64,000 nucleotides of DNA from the NCBI GenBank assembly GCA_014529385.2, contig CM043966.1, positions 100,669,587 to 100,733,586 on the forward strand, read 5' to 3'. This DNA is from Adiantum capillus-veneris (Eukaryota > Streptophyta > Polypodiopsida > Polypodiales > Pteridaceae). The position numbers and the translations under genes were made by a program. The notes under the pieces are model-generated. The model was not told where the DNA came from, did no database searches, and saw nothing but the letters and a program-made list of their open reading frames with translations. Each line of letters starts with the position of its first letter. Positions within the stretch are counted from its first letter, which is position 1. Shown here piece after piece: positions 45,479 through 55,550 of this stretch.

Positions 45479-46254
45479 TGTTAAGTTGGAGCCTGATTTA
45501 CCCTTGTAGTTTTCTGTGGTAAAAGCGCACATTTGTAAGGCCCCCATTACGAGGAGAAGCCATCGTGCGTGAAGGAAAATCACTCACCGGAAACCAAAAT
45601 TTTCACGGACAAGAATCAGGGGCAACTTTAGAGGCCTTGGGGGCGGAGGCCCCCGAGACTTTTTTTTCACCGGAATATTCCTTTTCGCCGGAATATTATG
45701 GCCGGCCGGCGGCCGGAAAGTGATCGGAAAACAACCGGTCGGTTGGCCGGTGGCCGGTAGTCAATGGCCAATGGCCGGTGGTCGGAAGTCAATGGTCGGT
45801 GGCCAGTGGCCGAATTCAAAAGCGGACTTGTCTTCTCAAGGGCAGCCACACATGGGCAGATTGGAGGGTCCGATTTTGACTTATCTACACAAGGGCGGCT
45901 ACACATGGTTGCCTCTCATGAGAGAGGGCAGCCCTTTTGGCCTATAAAAGGAGGTCATTTCTACACACATTTCATAGTGTGAAGTTGATGCAACAAGGTG
46001 AGTGTGAGGTGGTGAGAGTGAAGCAAGGCGGGAGCTCCATTAAGGGTATAATCCCTTTGTAAACTACTTCTTGTTTTGAAGTACTAAAGCCATTGAGTGG
46101 CTGCTTTCCCGTGGACGTAGCCCACATTGTGTGAACCACGTATATCGTGTAGACTCTCTCTCTCTCTAATCTATAATCTCGTGTATGTAAATATGTCTCT
46201 CTCCATTAAGTAATCTACTCAATTATCTATTTAGCTAGGTCTTATTTCCTAACA
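45479..46254 (+). repeat. 5' LTR of Copia element E
   Basis: This 776-bp LTR has a GGCCGG-rich block (45700-45790), a TATA box TATAAAA at 45943-45949 and a CT run near 46157. Its 3' partner is slightly shorter. Confidence 0.95.
45943..45949 (+). promoter_or_regulatory. TATA box of Copia element E
   Basis: CCTATAAAAGGAGG is a strong match and is repeated in the 3' LTR at 49945-49951. It follows the GGCCGG-rich block by about 150 bp. Confidence 0.7.
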
Positions 46255-46256
46255 AC

Positions 46257-46271
46257 TGGTATCAGAGGAAG
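46257..46271 (+). other. Primer binding site of Copia element E
   Basis: TGGTATCAGAGGAAG begins two bases after the LTR end and matches the initiator tRNA-Met 3' end over its first eleven bases. Confidence 0.85.
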
Positions 46272-46327
46272 CTTTGCTCGTAGCTAAATTATCTCAAGGA
46301 AAGGATTCCTTGAATTGAGTGGGAGTT

Positions 46328-48172
46328 ATGGCGGAGGAAGGGAAGCTCAAGATTGAGAAGTTCAATGGAAAAAACTACCAACATTGGAAGATGCAGATTG
46401 AAGACTATCTCTACCAGAAGGACCTCTATTTGCCACTAGGCCGTCTTGCGAAGAAGCCCGCAACAATGGCAGATGAAGCATGGATTGTCCTTGATCGAAA
46501 GGCACTGGGAACAATCCAGTTAAGCTTGGCGTCAATGGTGGCCTTCAATGTTTCGGAGATGAAGACCATGGAGGACTTGATGAAATCACTTGACCAATTC
46601 TACGAGCAACCATCGACATCCAATAAGGTATTTCTTATGAAGCGCTTGTTCAATCTAAAGATGGCAGAGAATGGTTCAGTTGCAGAACATCTAAATGACT
46701 TTAACACAAACATAAGTCAACTTCGATCAGTGAAAATCAATTTCGATGACAAAGTGCGAGCTCTCCTTATACTATCATCTCTACCGGATAGTTGGGACAG
46801 CCTTGTGATGGCTGTAAGTAATTCTATTTCTGGCACAAATACTCTTAAGTTTGATGATGTTGTGGGTGTTCTCCTAAGAGAGGAAATACGAAGGAGAAGC
46901 ACAGGAGAATCATCAAGTGCTGCACTGTCAGTAGAAACAAGAGGAAGGCCTAAGGAGAGGTTCAAAAACCAAAAGGGTCGTGATCGCTCAAGGCAGAGCA
47001 AGTCACGCACAAAGTCAGTTTTTGAATGTTGGAACTGCGGCAAGAAGGGCCACGTCAAGAAGGATTGCTGGTCCAAGAAGAAGAAGGAGACTGAGTCTCA
47101 AGACAACAAGCCAACATCGGAGGCCAATGTGGCAGGTAAAGTAGAGCAAGATGCTCTAATTCTCTCATTAGACAATGTGTCTAATTCCTGGATAGTAGAT
47201 TCCGGGGCTTCATTCCATGCGACACCACACAAGCAACATTTCCAAGACTACACCAAAGGTAATTTTGGGTATGTATACTTGGGAGATGATGAAGCTTGTG
47301 AGATTGTCGGCAAAGGTACAGTTTCTGTCAAAACTGCTAACGGAAATGAATGGAAGCTTAAAGATGTTAGGCATGTTCCTTCTCTTCGCAAAAATTTGAT
47401 CTCTACAGGACAATTGGACGATGAAGGTCACAACATTGCATTCGGAAACAAACGGTGGAAGATCTCAAAGGGATCTTTGGTGGTTGCCAAGGGAGAAAAA
47501 GTTGGTACACTTTACTTGTGTACTGTTAGCACGCAACCTTCAGCTTGTGCAGCAACTATAGAAGTTGACAGTGCGGTGTGGCACTACCGACTTGGGCATA
47601 TGAGTGCCAAAGGAATGCAAATCCTTCAAACAAAGAAGCTTCTACCAGGTTTGAAAGAAGTGGACTTAGAGTTCTGTGAAGATTGTGTTTATGGTAAACA
47701 AAAGAGGGTAAAATTTCAAAAATCAGGAAATGAAAGAAAAAATAAAAAACTTGAGTTGATTCATTCTGATGTTTGGGGTCGTGCAAGTACACCATCACTT
47801 GGTGGCTCATTGTACTATGTAACATTCATAGACGATGCGACTAGAAAAACATGGGTTTATGTCATGAAGAATAAATCCGATGTATTTTTCATATTTCAAA
47901 GGTGGAAAGCCTTTGTGGAGAATGAAACATGTACCAAGGTTAAATACCTCAGATCCGACAATGGAGGCGAATATTGCAGCCAAGCTTTTGAAAGCTTTTG
48001 TGCTAGCAATGGCATTCCGAGGCAAAGGACAACCCCAAGGACACCTCAACAAAATGGGATTTCGGAAAGGATGAACATGAAAATCATGGAGCGAGCACGA
48101 AGCATGCGGCTACATGCAGGCCTACCGCTTGAGCTTTGGGCGGAAGCTGTAAGTAGTCTAGGCTTGTGGTAA
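46328..48172 (+). pseudogene. Copia gag, protease and integrase
   Basis: From the ATG at 46328 the 614-residue frame encodes the Copia gag domain (KIEKFNGKNYQHWK), a zinc knuckle CWNCGKKGHVKKDC near residue 235, protease (IVDSGASFHATPH near 290), the GAG-pre-integrase zinc module (HYRLGHMS, CEDCVYGK) and the integrase core with D in HSDVWG, D in LRSDNGGEY and E in NGISERMN. Right after LWAEAV the frame jumps into RT sequence in the wrong frame and stops, so integrase C terminus and the integrase-RT linker (roughly 250-300 codons) are deleted. Confidence 0.92.
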
Positions 48173-49434
48173 AAGGGTTTTCTCAAAAGAAAGGTATTGA
48201 CTTCAATGAAATATTTTCTCCTGTTGTAAAAATGAACTCAATTAGGCTTGTCTTAAGCCTTGTGGCTGCTCATGATCTAAATCTCGAGCAAATGGATGTA
48301 AATACAGCATTCTCACACGGTGACTTAGAGGAGGAAATCTACATGCTTCAACCAAAGGGGTATGAAGTAAAAGGTAAGGAGAAAATGGTTTGCAGATTAA
48401 AGAAGAGCTTGTATGGTTTAAAACAAGCATCAAGACAATGGTACTTGAAGTTTGAAATTCATCATCCTAATGTTGTATGTTGATGACATGTTGATTGCAA
48501 GTGCTAACATGCAGGACATCAAAGACCTAAAAGAGGAGCTCTCTAAATGTTTTTCAATGAAAGATTTAGGTGCTGCAAAGATTTTGGTATGAAAATATCA
48601 AGGGACATGACAAAGAAGACAATAAAGCTATCTCAAGAAGATTACATCAAGAAGGTACTAGAAAGGTTTGCAATGCAAAATGCAAAACCAGTTTCTACAC
48701 CTTTGGCTGGTCACTTTAAACTAACGAAGGATATGTGTCCAAAGACACAAGAGGAGATAGCCTATATGTCTAAAGTTCCATATGCTGCAGCGGTAGGTTC
48801 TCTAATGTATGCTATGGTCTGGACAAGGCCAGACATTGTACATGCAGTGGGAGTTGTGAGTAGGTTCATGGACAACCCAGGTAAAGAGCATTGGCAAGCT
48901 GTGAAGTGGATACTTAGGTATCTAAAAGGGACAACAACAAATGCTTTGTATTTTGGAGGAACTGACATTTTTCTAGAAGGGTATGCTGATGCAGATATGG
49001 CAGGTGACAAAGATACTCGAAGGAGCACTACTGGCTATGTGTTCACGGTTGGAGGCACAGCAGTAAGCTGGGCTTCAAAGCTGCAGAAAGTGGTTTCACT
49101 TTCTACCACGGAAGCAGAGTATGTAGCAATGACGGAGGCAAGCAAAGAAATTCTGTGGCTTCACAGATTCTTAGAAGAGCTTGGATTCAAACAAGACAAT
49201 TGTGTCTTGTACAGTGATAGCCAAAGTGCTATCCATCTTGCGAAGAACTCAGCCTTTCATTCAAGGACAAAGCACATTGAGGTGAGATATCACTTCATAC
49301 GCACTCTTTTGGAAGAGGGACAGCTAAAGCTAGAAAAGGTGCATACAAGTGAAAATCCTGCAGACATGTTTACAAAGGTGGTCAACAAGGAGAAGTTGAG
49401 CTTTTGCTCATCTTCAATCGGCATTCAAGGATAA
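48160..49434 (+). pseudogene. Copia reverse transcriptase and RNase H
   Basis: RT starts LVVKGFSQKKGIDFNEIF (48160 on), with LEQMDVNTAFSHGDL and LYGLKQASRQWY. A small deletion at about 48455 then joins KFE to the catalytic LYVDDMLIAS in another frame. A missing base near 48580 (AAKIL to MKISRD) gives a second shift. From 48590 the frame is open to 49434, covering TRPDIVHAVGVVSRFM and RNase H (GYADADMAGDKDTRRSTTGY, STTEAEYVAM, YSDSQSAIHLA, ENPADMFTK). All RNase H acids are present. Confidence 0.92.
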
Positions 49435-49494
49435 GAAGCCAGAATGGAAAGCAGTCACAGGTTTGGTTTGGAGATCAGTCTCCAAGTGGGAGAT

Positions 49495-50260
49495 TGTTAA
49501 GTTGGAGCCTGATTTATCCTTGTAATTTTCTGTGGTAAAAGCGCACATTCGTAAGGCCCCCATTATGAGGAAAGCCATCGTGCGTGAAGGAAAATCACTC
49601 ACCGGAAACAAAAATTTTCACGGACAAGAATCAGGGGCAACTTTAGAGGCCTCGTGGGCGGAGACCCACGAGACTTTTTTTGTCGCCGGAATATTCCTTT
49701 TCGTCGGAATATTATGGCCGGACGGCGGCCGAAAAGTGGTCGGAAAACAACCGGTCGGTTGGCAGGTGGCCGGTAGTCAATGGCCGGTGGTCGGAAGTCA
49801 ATGGCCAGTGGCCGAATTCAAAAGCGGACTTGTCTTCTCAAGGGCAACCACACATGGGCGGATTGGAGGGTCCGATTTGGACTTATCTACACAAGGGCGG
49901 CTACACATGGTTGCCTCTTATGAGAGAGGGCAGCCCTTTTGGCCTATAAAAGGAGGCCATTTCTACACACATTTCATAGTGTGAAGTTGATGCAACAAGG
50001 TGAGTGTGAGGTGGTGAGAGTGAAGCAAGGCGGGAGCTCCATTAAGGGTATAATCCCTTTGTAAACTACTTCTTGTTTTGAAGTACTAAATCCATTGAGT
50101 GGCTGCTTTCCCGTGGACGTAGCCCACATTGGGTGAACCACGTATATCGTGTGTACTCTCTCTCTCTCTCTCTAATCTATAATCTCGTGTATGTAAATAT
50201 GTCTCTCTCCATTAAGTAATCTACTCAATTATCTATTTAGCTACGTCTTATTTCCTAACA
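49495..50260 (+). repeat. 3' LTR of Copia element E
   Basis: This 766-bp LTR is preceded by AAGTGGGAGAT. It lacks about ten bases of the GGCCGG-rich block found in the 5' LTR and otherwise differs at few positions. Confidence 0.95.
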
Positions 50261-50265
50261 TTTTG

Positions 50266-52100
50266 ATCAAGTTAGCTATTCTTTCACAGAGATTGTACAA
50301 TTTTTGCTATTGTGATTGGTCTATGTGTATCACTTAAATTCAAGCTATGGGAGTCAGAAATTGAGATTTTCAAATTGGACTTTGGTTAAAATTCAAAGGA
50401 TTATTCTGCAACCTGGAGACTGAGTGAACATATACCAATTTGGATCCGATTGAATCCAAAATTGCCCGATGGCTGTGTATTATTCTAGTCTAACACTTTG
50501 CAAGTTCAAAAGTCAAAATTGGTGGCTCTGTGTAGCAATAGAGTAAATAATTACTTTTATCAGTTTTTTGCACTTTTTGGCTTGGTTTGCCAAGTATACA
50601 ACCTATTAAGATCCCTGGACAAGTTTCACTAAGTTTGGTCAAAATCTGTTCAAGTTTAGCAGCTATTTTGTGTCTGTAGACTCTGATTTCAAGAATCTGG
50701 CCTAAGTCTCACTTTTGTGATCCAAATTGGTGATTTTTGTGGTCTACTTGATATGCTTGACCTTGTGGTATACCCAAATGTGCAAGATTGTCAATTTTTG
50801 TAGCAGATATAAATAATCGTGATTATTTACTCCTGTTATGTTTTTGTAAGTTTTTGTCCCAATCTTGACACAGATATGTTAAGCATCTCAACTTAAGATC
50901 TCTAGCCAAGTTTCATCAAGTTTGGACAATTTTTTGGTCAAATGGTCATCACTTTTCTGTCCGCAGACACTGTCCGCAGCCTGACTTTGCAACTTTGGTC
51001 ACAATTTTCAATCTAATGATCCAAATCCTACCAAATTTGGTTTGTAGACTTATTACAACATGGTAAAACTAGTCGTATGCTAACTTAGTCAAATATTTGA
51101 AAAATGGGACAAATATTGTTAATAATTGTGATTATTTACTTCTGGCAACTTTTTGCATCTTTTTGGTCAAGTGAGCATGTACACATGTCTATCACATAGA
51201 TATAAGCCTATGAATCAAATTTCATTGAGTTTGGACAATTTGTTTTCTCAATTTACACTCAAGTTCCCGAAAGTCAGTACAAACTTTAGTTTTTACCGAG
51301 TCTTTTGTCAGTTTGGTGATCCAAATCCTATGTGCCTTTACAAAAGTTTTTTGTATACATGCAATGAGTCACTAATATCAACCTTGGTCAAATTTGAGCT
51401 GAAAGTAAATAATCACAATTATCTACTTCACGTTTGAAATGAACATTTTTTTGCACTTTTTCAATGGACAGTCTTTTCATGAGTAATTTTAAGCCTATGA
51501 ATCAAGTCAAAGCTTAATTTGGCCTAAAATGTGAAGAAAAAGTAAATAATCTGAGTTTTTGCAAACTCTTGAAATTTCTACCTCAATGTATCCTTGAGCT
51601 TACCCACTGGTTCATACAACTTTTAAGCATACTCTCCAATTGGATTGAGTGGTTTGGAGTCTTTTTGTGCTATTTCTAGTTGTAGACCTGAAATTATGCA
51701 ACTTCAAATAACAACTTACAATGATTCTTTCAGAGAGAGCAATGTTCTGAAATCCACCTCGAATCCTACTTACCCTACTCCTAGGTTCTAATGCAATGGG
51801 GTTGTGGAAACTGTCCACAAACACTCGTTTTCTTGTTTTTATGGTTTTCTGAGCATTTATCTTAAGACTTGTCTCGCCCATCAATCATTCTCAAAATCCT
51901 ACTCTAGCTCTACAATCCTACAATCCTAATGGCATTCGGAAAATACAACTTACCTCCAAACTACCTCTACACAGCAAAAGACAACAATCTTAAGCTATGT
52001 GATTTCTAAAAAGAAAGTTTCTACTCTATGAGATCATAAAATAAGTTAAAGAATAACTTCACAAGACTCTCGTGTTTTTTCCTAGTTTAGGTCTCTTCGG
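50266..52100 (-). repeat. Leader of element X with near-palindromic repeats
   Basis: No protein is encoded. The near-palindrome TAAATAATCGCGATTATTTA or a half of it lies at 50543, 50809-50830, 51118-51139, 51405-51426 and 51542. The first four are 266, 309 and 287 bp apart. Text such as TTTTTGCACTTTTTGG recurs next to several of them. The array looks like the D leader in design, but unit sequences outside the motif are not obviously alike. Confidence 0.65.
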
Positions 52101-52118
52101 TCCGCGACAACGGCGCCA
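52101..52118 (-). other. Primer binding site of element X (tRNA-Asp type)
   Basis: On the minus strand TGGCGCCGTTGTCGCGGA begins two bases after the LTR end. It differs by one base from the TGGCGCCGTTGTCGGGGA site known in Athila/Tat elements. It fixes the direction of X: LTR at the right, gag to the left. Confidence 0.88.
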
Positions 52119-52120
52119 AA

Positions 52121-53033
52121 TGTGGGACAGGTGTCTAACCTTACTCCTATCTTATTGCAGATTTAGCGAGAACCATGATTAAATTGTCAATCCATGGGAT
52201 GAAGCTGACATGACTAGTGCATAAAGGCTACAAGAGGTTGTCAATCTCTCAGAAAACAACAAACAACTCACATCTAACTCAAGCTACACTCAAGTGACTG
52301 AAATTGGCAAAATCCGATCGCTCATCGGCAAACAAATCACATCCGTTACAGCATCAAATGACATCCAAACGTAATGAAACTTCTAGGACAAGTTTATAAG
52401 ACCTAAGCACATATGCTTATGGACTCAAATCCCACTTTAGGTCAAGTGCAAAAATCACGATTATTAACAGGAGTGGATTTTTGACCTAGTCATTTTTGAC
52501 CTAGAATGCATCTAAATGCTTAGCAATGATGCCCCAATACACGCCTATGATTAATTTTTATTTTGAAGTGTAAATTCCTACTTATGATGAAATTAGGCCG
52601 CGGGTCAGCGACGCCAAAAGCTACGAAATACTGTGAAATGCTTACGTCAATGCGTAGAGCTCTTACCTACAATTGCAATGCAACAAACACGACTACAATG
52701 TGATGACCAGGGAGGGAGTAGGAAGCCCAAGAAGGAGAGAAGTGAGCGCCGTTAGCTCACGCTGTGTATTGTATTATCCAAAACTTAAAATTAACTTACA
52801 AAAATTGGCTTTTATATACCTTAGCCAAGGTTTTTGGTGGTCAAAACTGATAATCTGGGAGCTCTAACTAAAGATGGGTAAAGATAGATTGATACAATCT
52901 GGAAGCTTGTAGCCTCAGCTTATCAATTACAAGGTTTTTTCAGAAAATAGGAGTTACAATATTCTCGATTTATCAAAATAATAAGTGTTTTTACAATGAG
53001 AGCTTCAAATATGGTATCAGAGTTAGCCTAACA
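52121..53033 (-). repeat. 5' LTR of element X
   Basis: This 913-bp LTR has ends TGTTAGG and TCCCACA on the minus strand. A TATA-type box (TATATAAAAG on the minus strand) is at 52809-52818. It is homologous to 58436-59216 along its length, except for about 130 bp (52240-52375) missing there. It contains a half copy of the near-palindrome at 52451-52468. Confidence 0.88.
52809..52818 (-). promoter_or_regulatory. TATA box of the X LTR
   Basis: The minus strand reads AAGGTATATAAAAGCC. The D2 LTR has TATAAAAG at the corresponding place (58991-58998). Confidence 0.55.
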
Positions 53034-53560
53034 TGCGCACATGCACCATTCACGAAGGACATTCAATAAAAAAGCGTTCCAGCTCAGCAAGGCCCACCAT
53101 GCCTCTGCACGTAGAGAAATGGGTAGCCACTCCTCTGGCCTCAATGGAGCTCCCCCCTTCACCTCGTTCAACAACCGCTCCCTGTGTTCGCATGGCGGGA
53201 TCTAACCTGAAGCACTTGCAAGTCTGCGAAAGCTGTGATAGATTTACGTGGAGCTCATTGGTTACTACCTGCTCTGCACCTTGAAGATCAGCAATACGTC
53301 AGCTGTCAAGATCATTGGCTGAAGCAGCTCATGTGCGCAAAGTGACCGCCAGTAGATGCGTTCACTTTGTAGACTGCCATCAGACGCACGACTAATCGTC
53401 CCATGTGCGCACTACATCTCTCTCTCACAAATATCTTTGAAGGATTCAAGAGAGAGACGGGAGAGATCGTGACATGTTTGTGCAAAAGAGGGATGAAGTT
53501 CAAACACATAGGGAAGAGGGGAGGGAGGGAGTTGGATGAGCAACCAGGGGGCACGGTATT

Positions 53561-53604
<44 letters not shown>

Positions 53605-55197
53605 CTTTGTCTCTCCCATGTGCCCGATAATGGCTTCTGTTGTCTGCAAAGAGAGACGTAGGGGAGAGATGGCGTCTGCAGGGGAGGGAGAGAGAGATTT
53701 TCCTATCTATGCGAAAAACAAGGGAGGGGTATAGTGAGAGAGAGAGATGCCATGTGTGACCTTAAGCAGGCAGATAGTGGAGAGTGCCTCTCTCTCTCTC
53801 TCTCGTGCTCTGTGTCTGCATCATCTTCGAAAACATTGGGCGGAAGTAGATGTTTTGTGCATGTGAAGGTGCAACAATTGTTGATGATGTTGTCTGTCTA
53901 GCTTTCATGTTTTGCCTCCCTTGGATTGCGACAAACATACACAAAAGCTCCCACACTGCCTGCAAAAAGAGAGAGAGAGCTATAGGTAGACGCAATGTCT
54001 TGTCGAGGTAGAAATCTCTCAAGGGGGGTAAGAACAGAGGTACAAGGAGATGGTGGCATCTAAAATAGGAGTTTTAGATACTGATTACAAATGAGAATCT
54101 GTCCAATTTTGGTTACTCACATTAAATTTTAGTACTAATTGATTTGATGATGGCTTTATTTTTATAAGTGAAGTGTTGCTCAATTTGGATTGATAGATAA
54201 ACTTTTCGTTAACATTCTATAAAATTAGCTTGCTTCATAATGTGAGTAAGTACACTTTAAGAGATTTTTGATCTAACTTAATGGACAAATATAAGCTTTG
54301 TACTTTGTGTACACTGTACAGAGTAGGGGTTTGGGAGTTATGAGGAGATTGGGGAATCTCCTCAGATTTGGTCTATTAAGTGTGAGTAGAGCCAATAGTA
54401 GTGGTACCCCATTTCCTTTTGTATGTGCAAGTGTTATTTATTTCCTTTATTAAGCTTGCAGGATACATGAAAGATTTATAGGTCTAATGAAAGGGCTAAG
54501 ATTGCAAAAAATAGTGCTGCATTTGCATACAACTCTTTGGTCATGACACTAATGATTGATTGATCTCTTTAGTCCACTTTTTAGCACTCCTGTTTCTTCT
54601 CCTTCATTGTCCTTAAAAAACTTGAAGAAAATTGGACAAGTACGAAAGATGACAATGGACGCAAGGAAATCCAATGAGAAGTGCCTTTAACCTTAGCCAT
54701 TGATACATGAAAGGCATGGAGACGAATCTTATAATTACTTGTGATGATGGCTACAATATACAATGGAAGATGGGGATTCTTGGAGACAATAATGGATGTT
54801 CTTCTCTCGCTTGCAATGCTACCCTTCGATCCACAAATTTAGTGCCCTCCAAATCCAAGACTCCTCAATTCAATGGCATGATTTGTCAATGCACGTGCCA
54901 TGTATGCAAACTAAGAAGGATTGAGAGGAATTGAGAGTACATGATGTATTAAGACAAAGCTGCTCTTGAAGACAAAATTATGAAATTTAGTTGCTGCAAG
55001 GATATATGTGTGCAATGCCCTAATTGTAAGACTAGCTCGTGATGTTTTGTAGACCTTTTATTATTGATAAGTAGATTAGTGCAAGAAAATAATCATTGCT
55101 CTCTTTGCAATCTCCACAAGCTTTGGTACCCTTTCTTTGCCATAGTTCCCAACTTGAGCGTATCTCAAGCCAAGGGTTCTTTTCCACAATATTGGAA
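53034..55197. other. Host-like sequence without a recognisable gene
   Basis: Short ORFs only; none has a recognised domain or codon pattern. The segment 53400-54010 is rich in CT/GA and has a (CT)n run at 53563-53601 and another at 53786-53804. From 54060 the DNA becomes AT-rich. It lies outside both flanking LTR elements. Confidence 0.5.
53563..53601 (+). repeat. (CT)n microsatellite
   Basis: About 19 CT units run without interruption. Confidence 0.95.
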
Positions 55198-55550
55198 TTA
55201 GTCCATAAGAGAATCAAGGAAAGCCTGTATTTTTCGCATTGGCGGACGCTTATTTGGCAGCTCTTCTGTGCATGTCACAGCCATTTGTAGCATGAGAAAC
55301 ACTCTTGACTCATGATCTCTTTCATCCTCCAAACAAGAGCTTTGCAACAAAGGTGCATGCACTACTATCTCTTGTAATGTCCCACCATCCTCATGCGACA
55401 ACACCAGCTTTTGTTTGACCCATTCGTGAAGGCTCACTCCATAGAGGAGCTCATCAGTTGGCCCTCTTGTAGTTAGCATCTCCAATATGACCACTCCAAA
55501 GCTATAAATGTCCACCTTGGTTGTGATTTTTGCCACATATGCAAACTCTG
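55198..55550 (-). pseudogene. Receptor-like kinase C-terminal exon remnant
   Basis: The minus strand encodes the end of a plant receptor-like protein kinase: EFAYVAKITTKVDIYSFGVV (activation-segment end and subdomain IX), EMLTTRGPTDE, SLHEWVKQKL, and NKRPPMRKIQAFLDSLMD with the invariant Arg of subdomain XI. It begins after a possible splice acceptor (ATCAG near 55552), one residue short of the APE motif. GPTDE followed by SLHEWV is typical of LRR receptor kinases. No other kinase exon exists up to 58435, so it is a fragment, not a gene in working order; the frame is open for about 118 codons. Confidence 0.7.

Larger units (their letters stand above)
45479..50260 (+). mobile_element. Ty1/copia retrotransposon E (Tnt1-like), internally deleted
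   Basis: LTRs 45479-46254 and 49495-50260 start TGTTAAG and end CTAACA. TTTTG flanks both (45474-45478 and 50261-50265). A primer site TGGTATCAGAGGAAG and a polypurine tract AAGTGGGAGAT are in place. Gag, protease, integrase, RT and RNase H follow the Copia order on the plus strand. Two internal deletions and one missing base inactivate pol. LTR similarity is high, so the insertion is recent. It lies in the leader of X. Confidence 0.95.

Noticed and set aside
53013-53024. TGGTATCAGAG resembling a Met-tRNA primer site
   Set aside because: It lies inside the X LTR, is not next to an LTR end, and is altered in the D2 LTR; the real primer site of X is at 52101-52118.
54707-54934. 75-codon plus-strand ORF with several Cys residues
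   Set aside because: No recognised domain, no splice or neighbour context; cannot be distinguished from chance.
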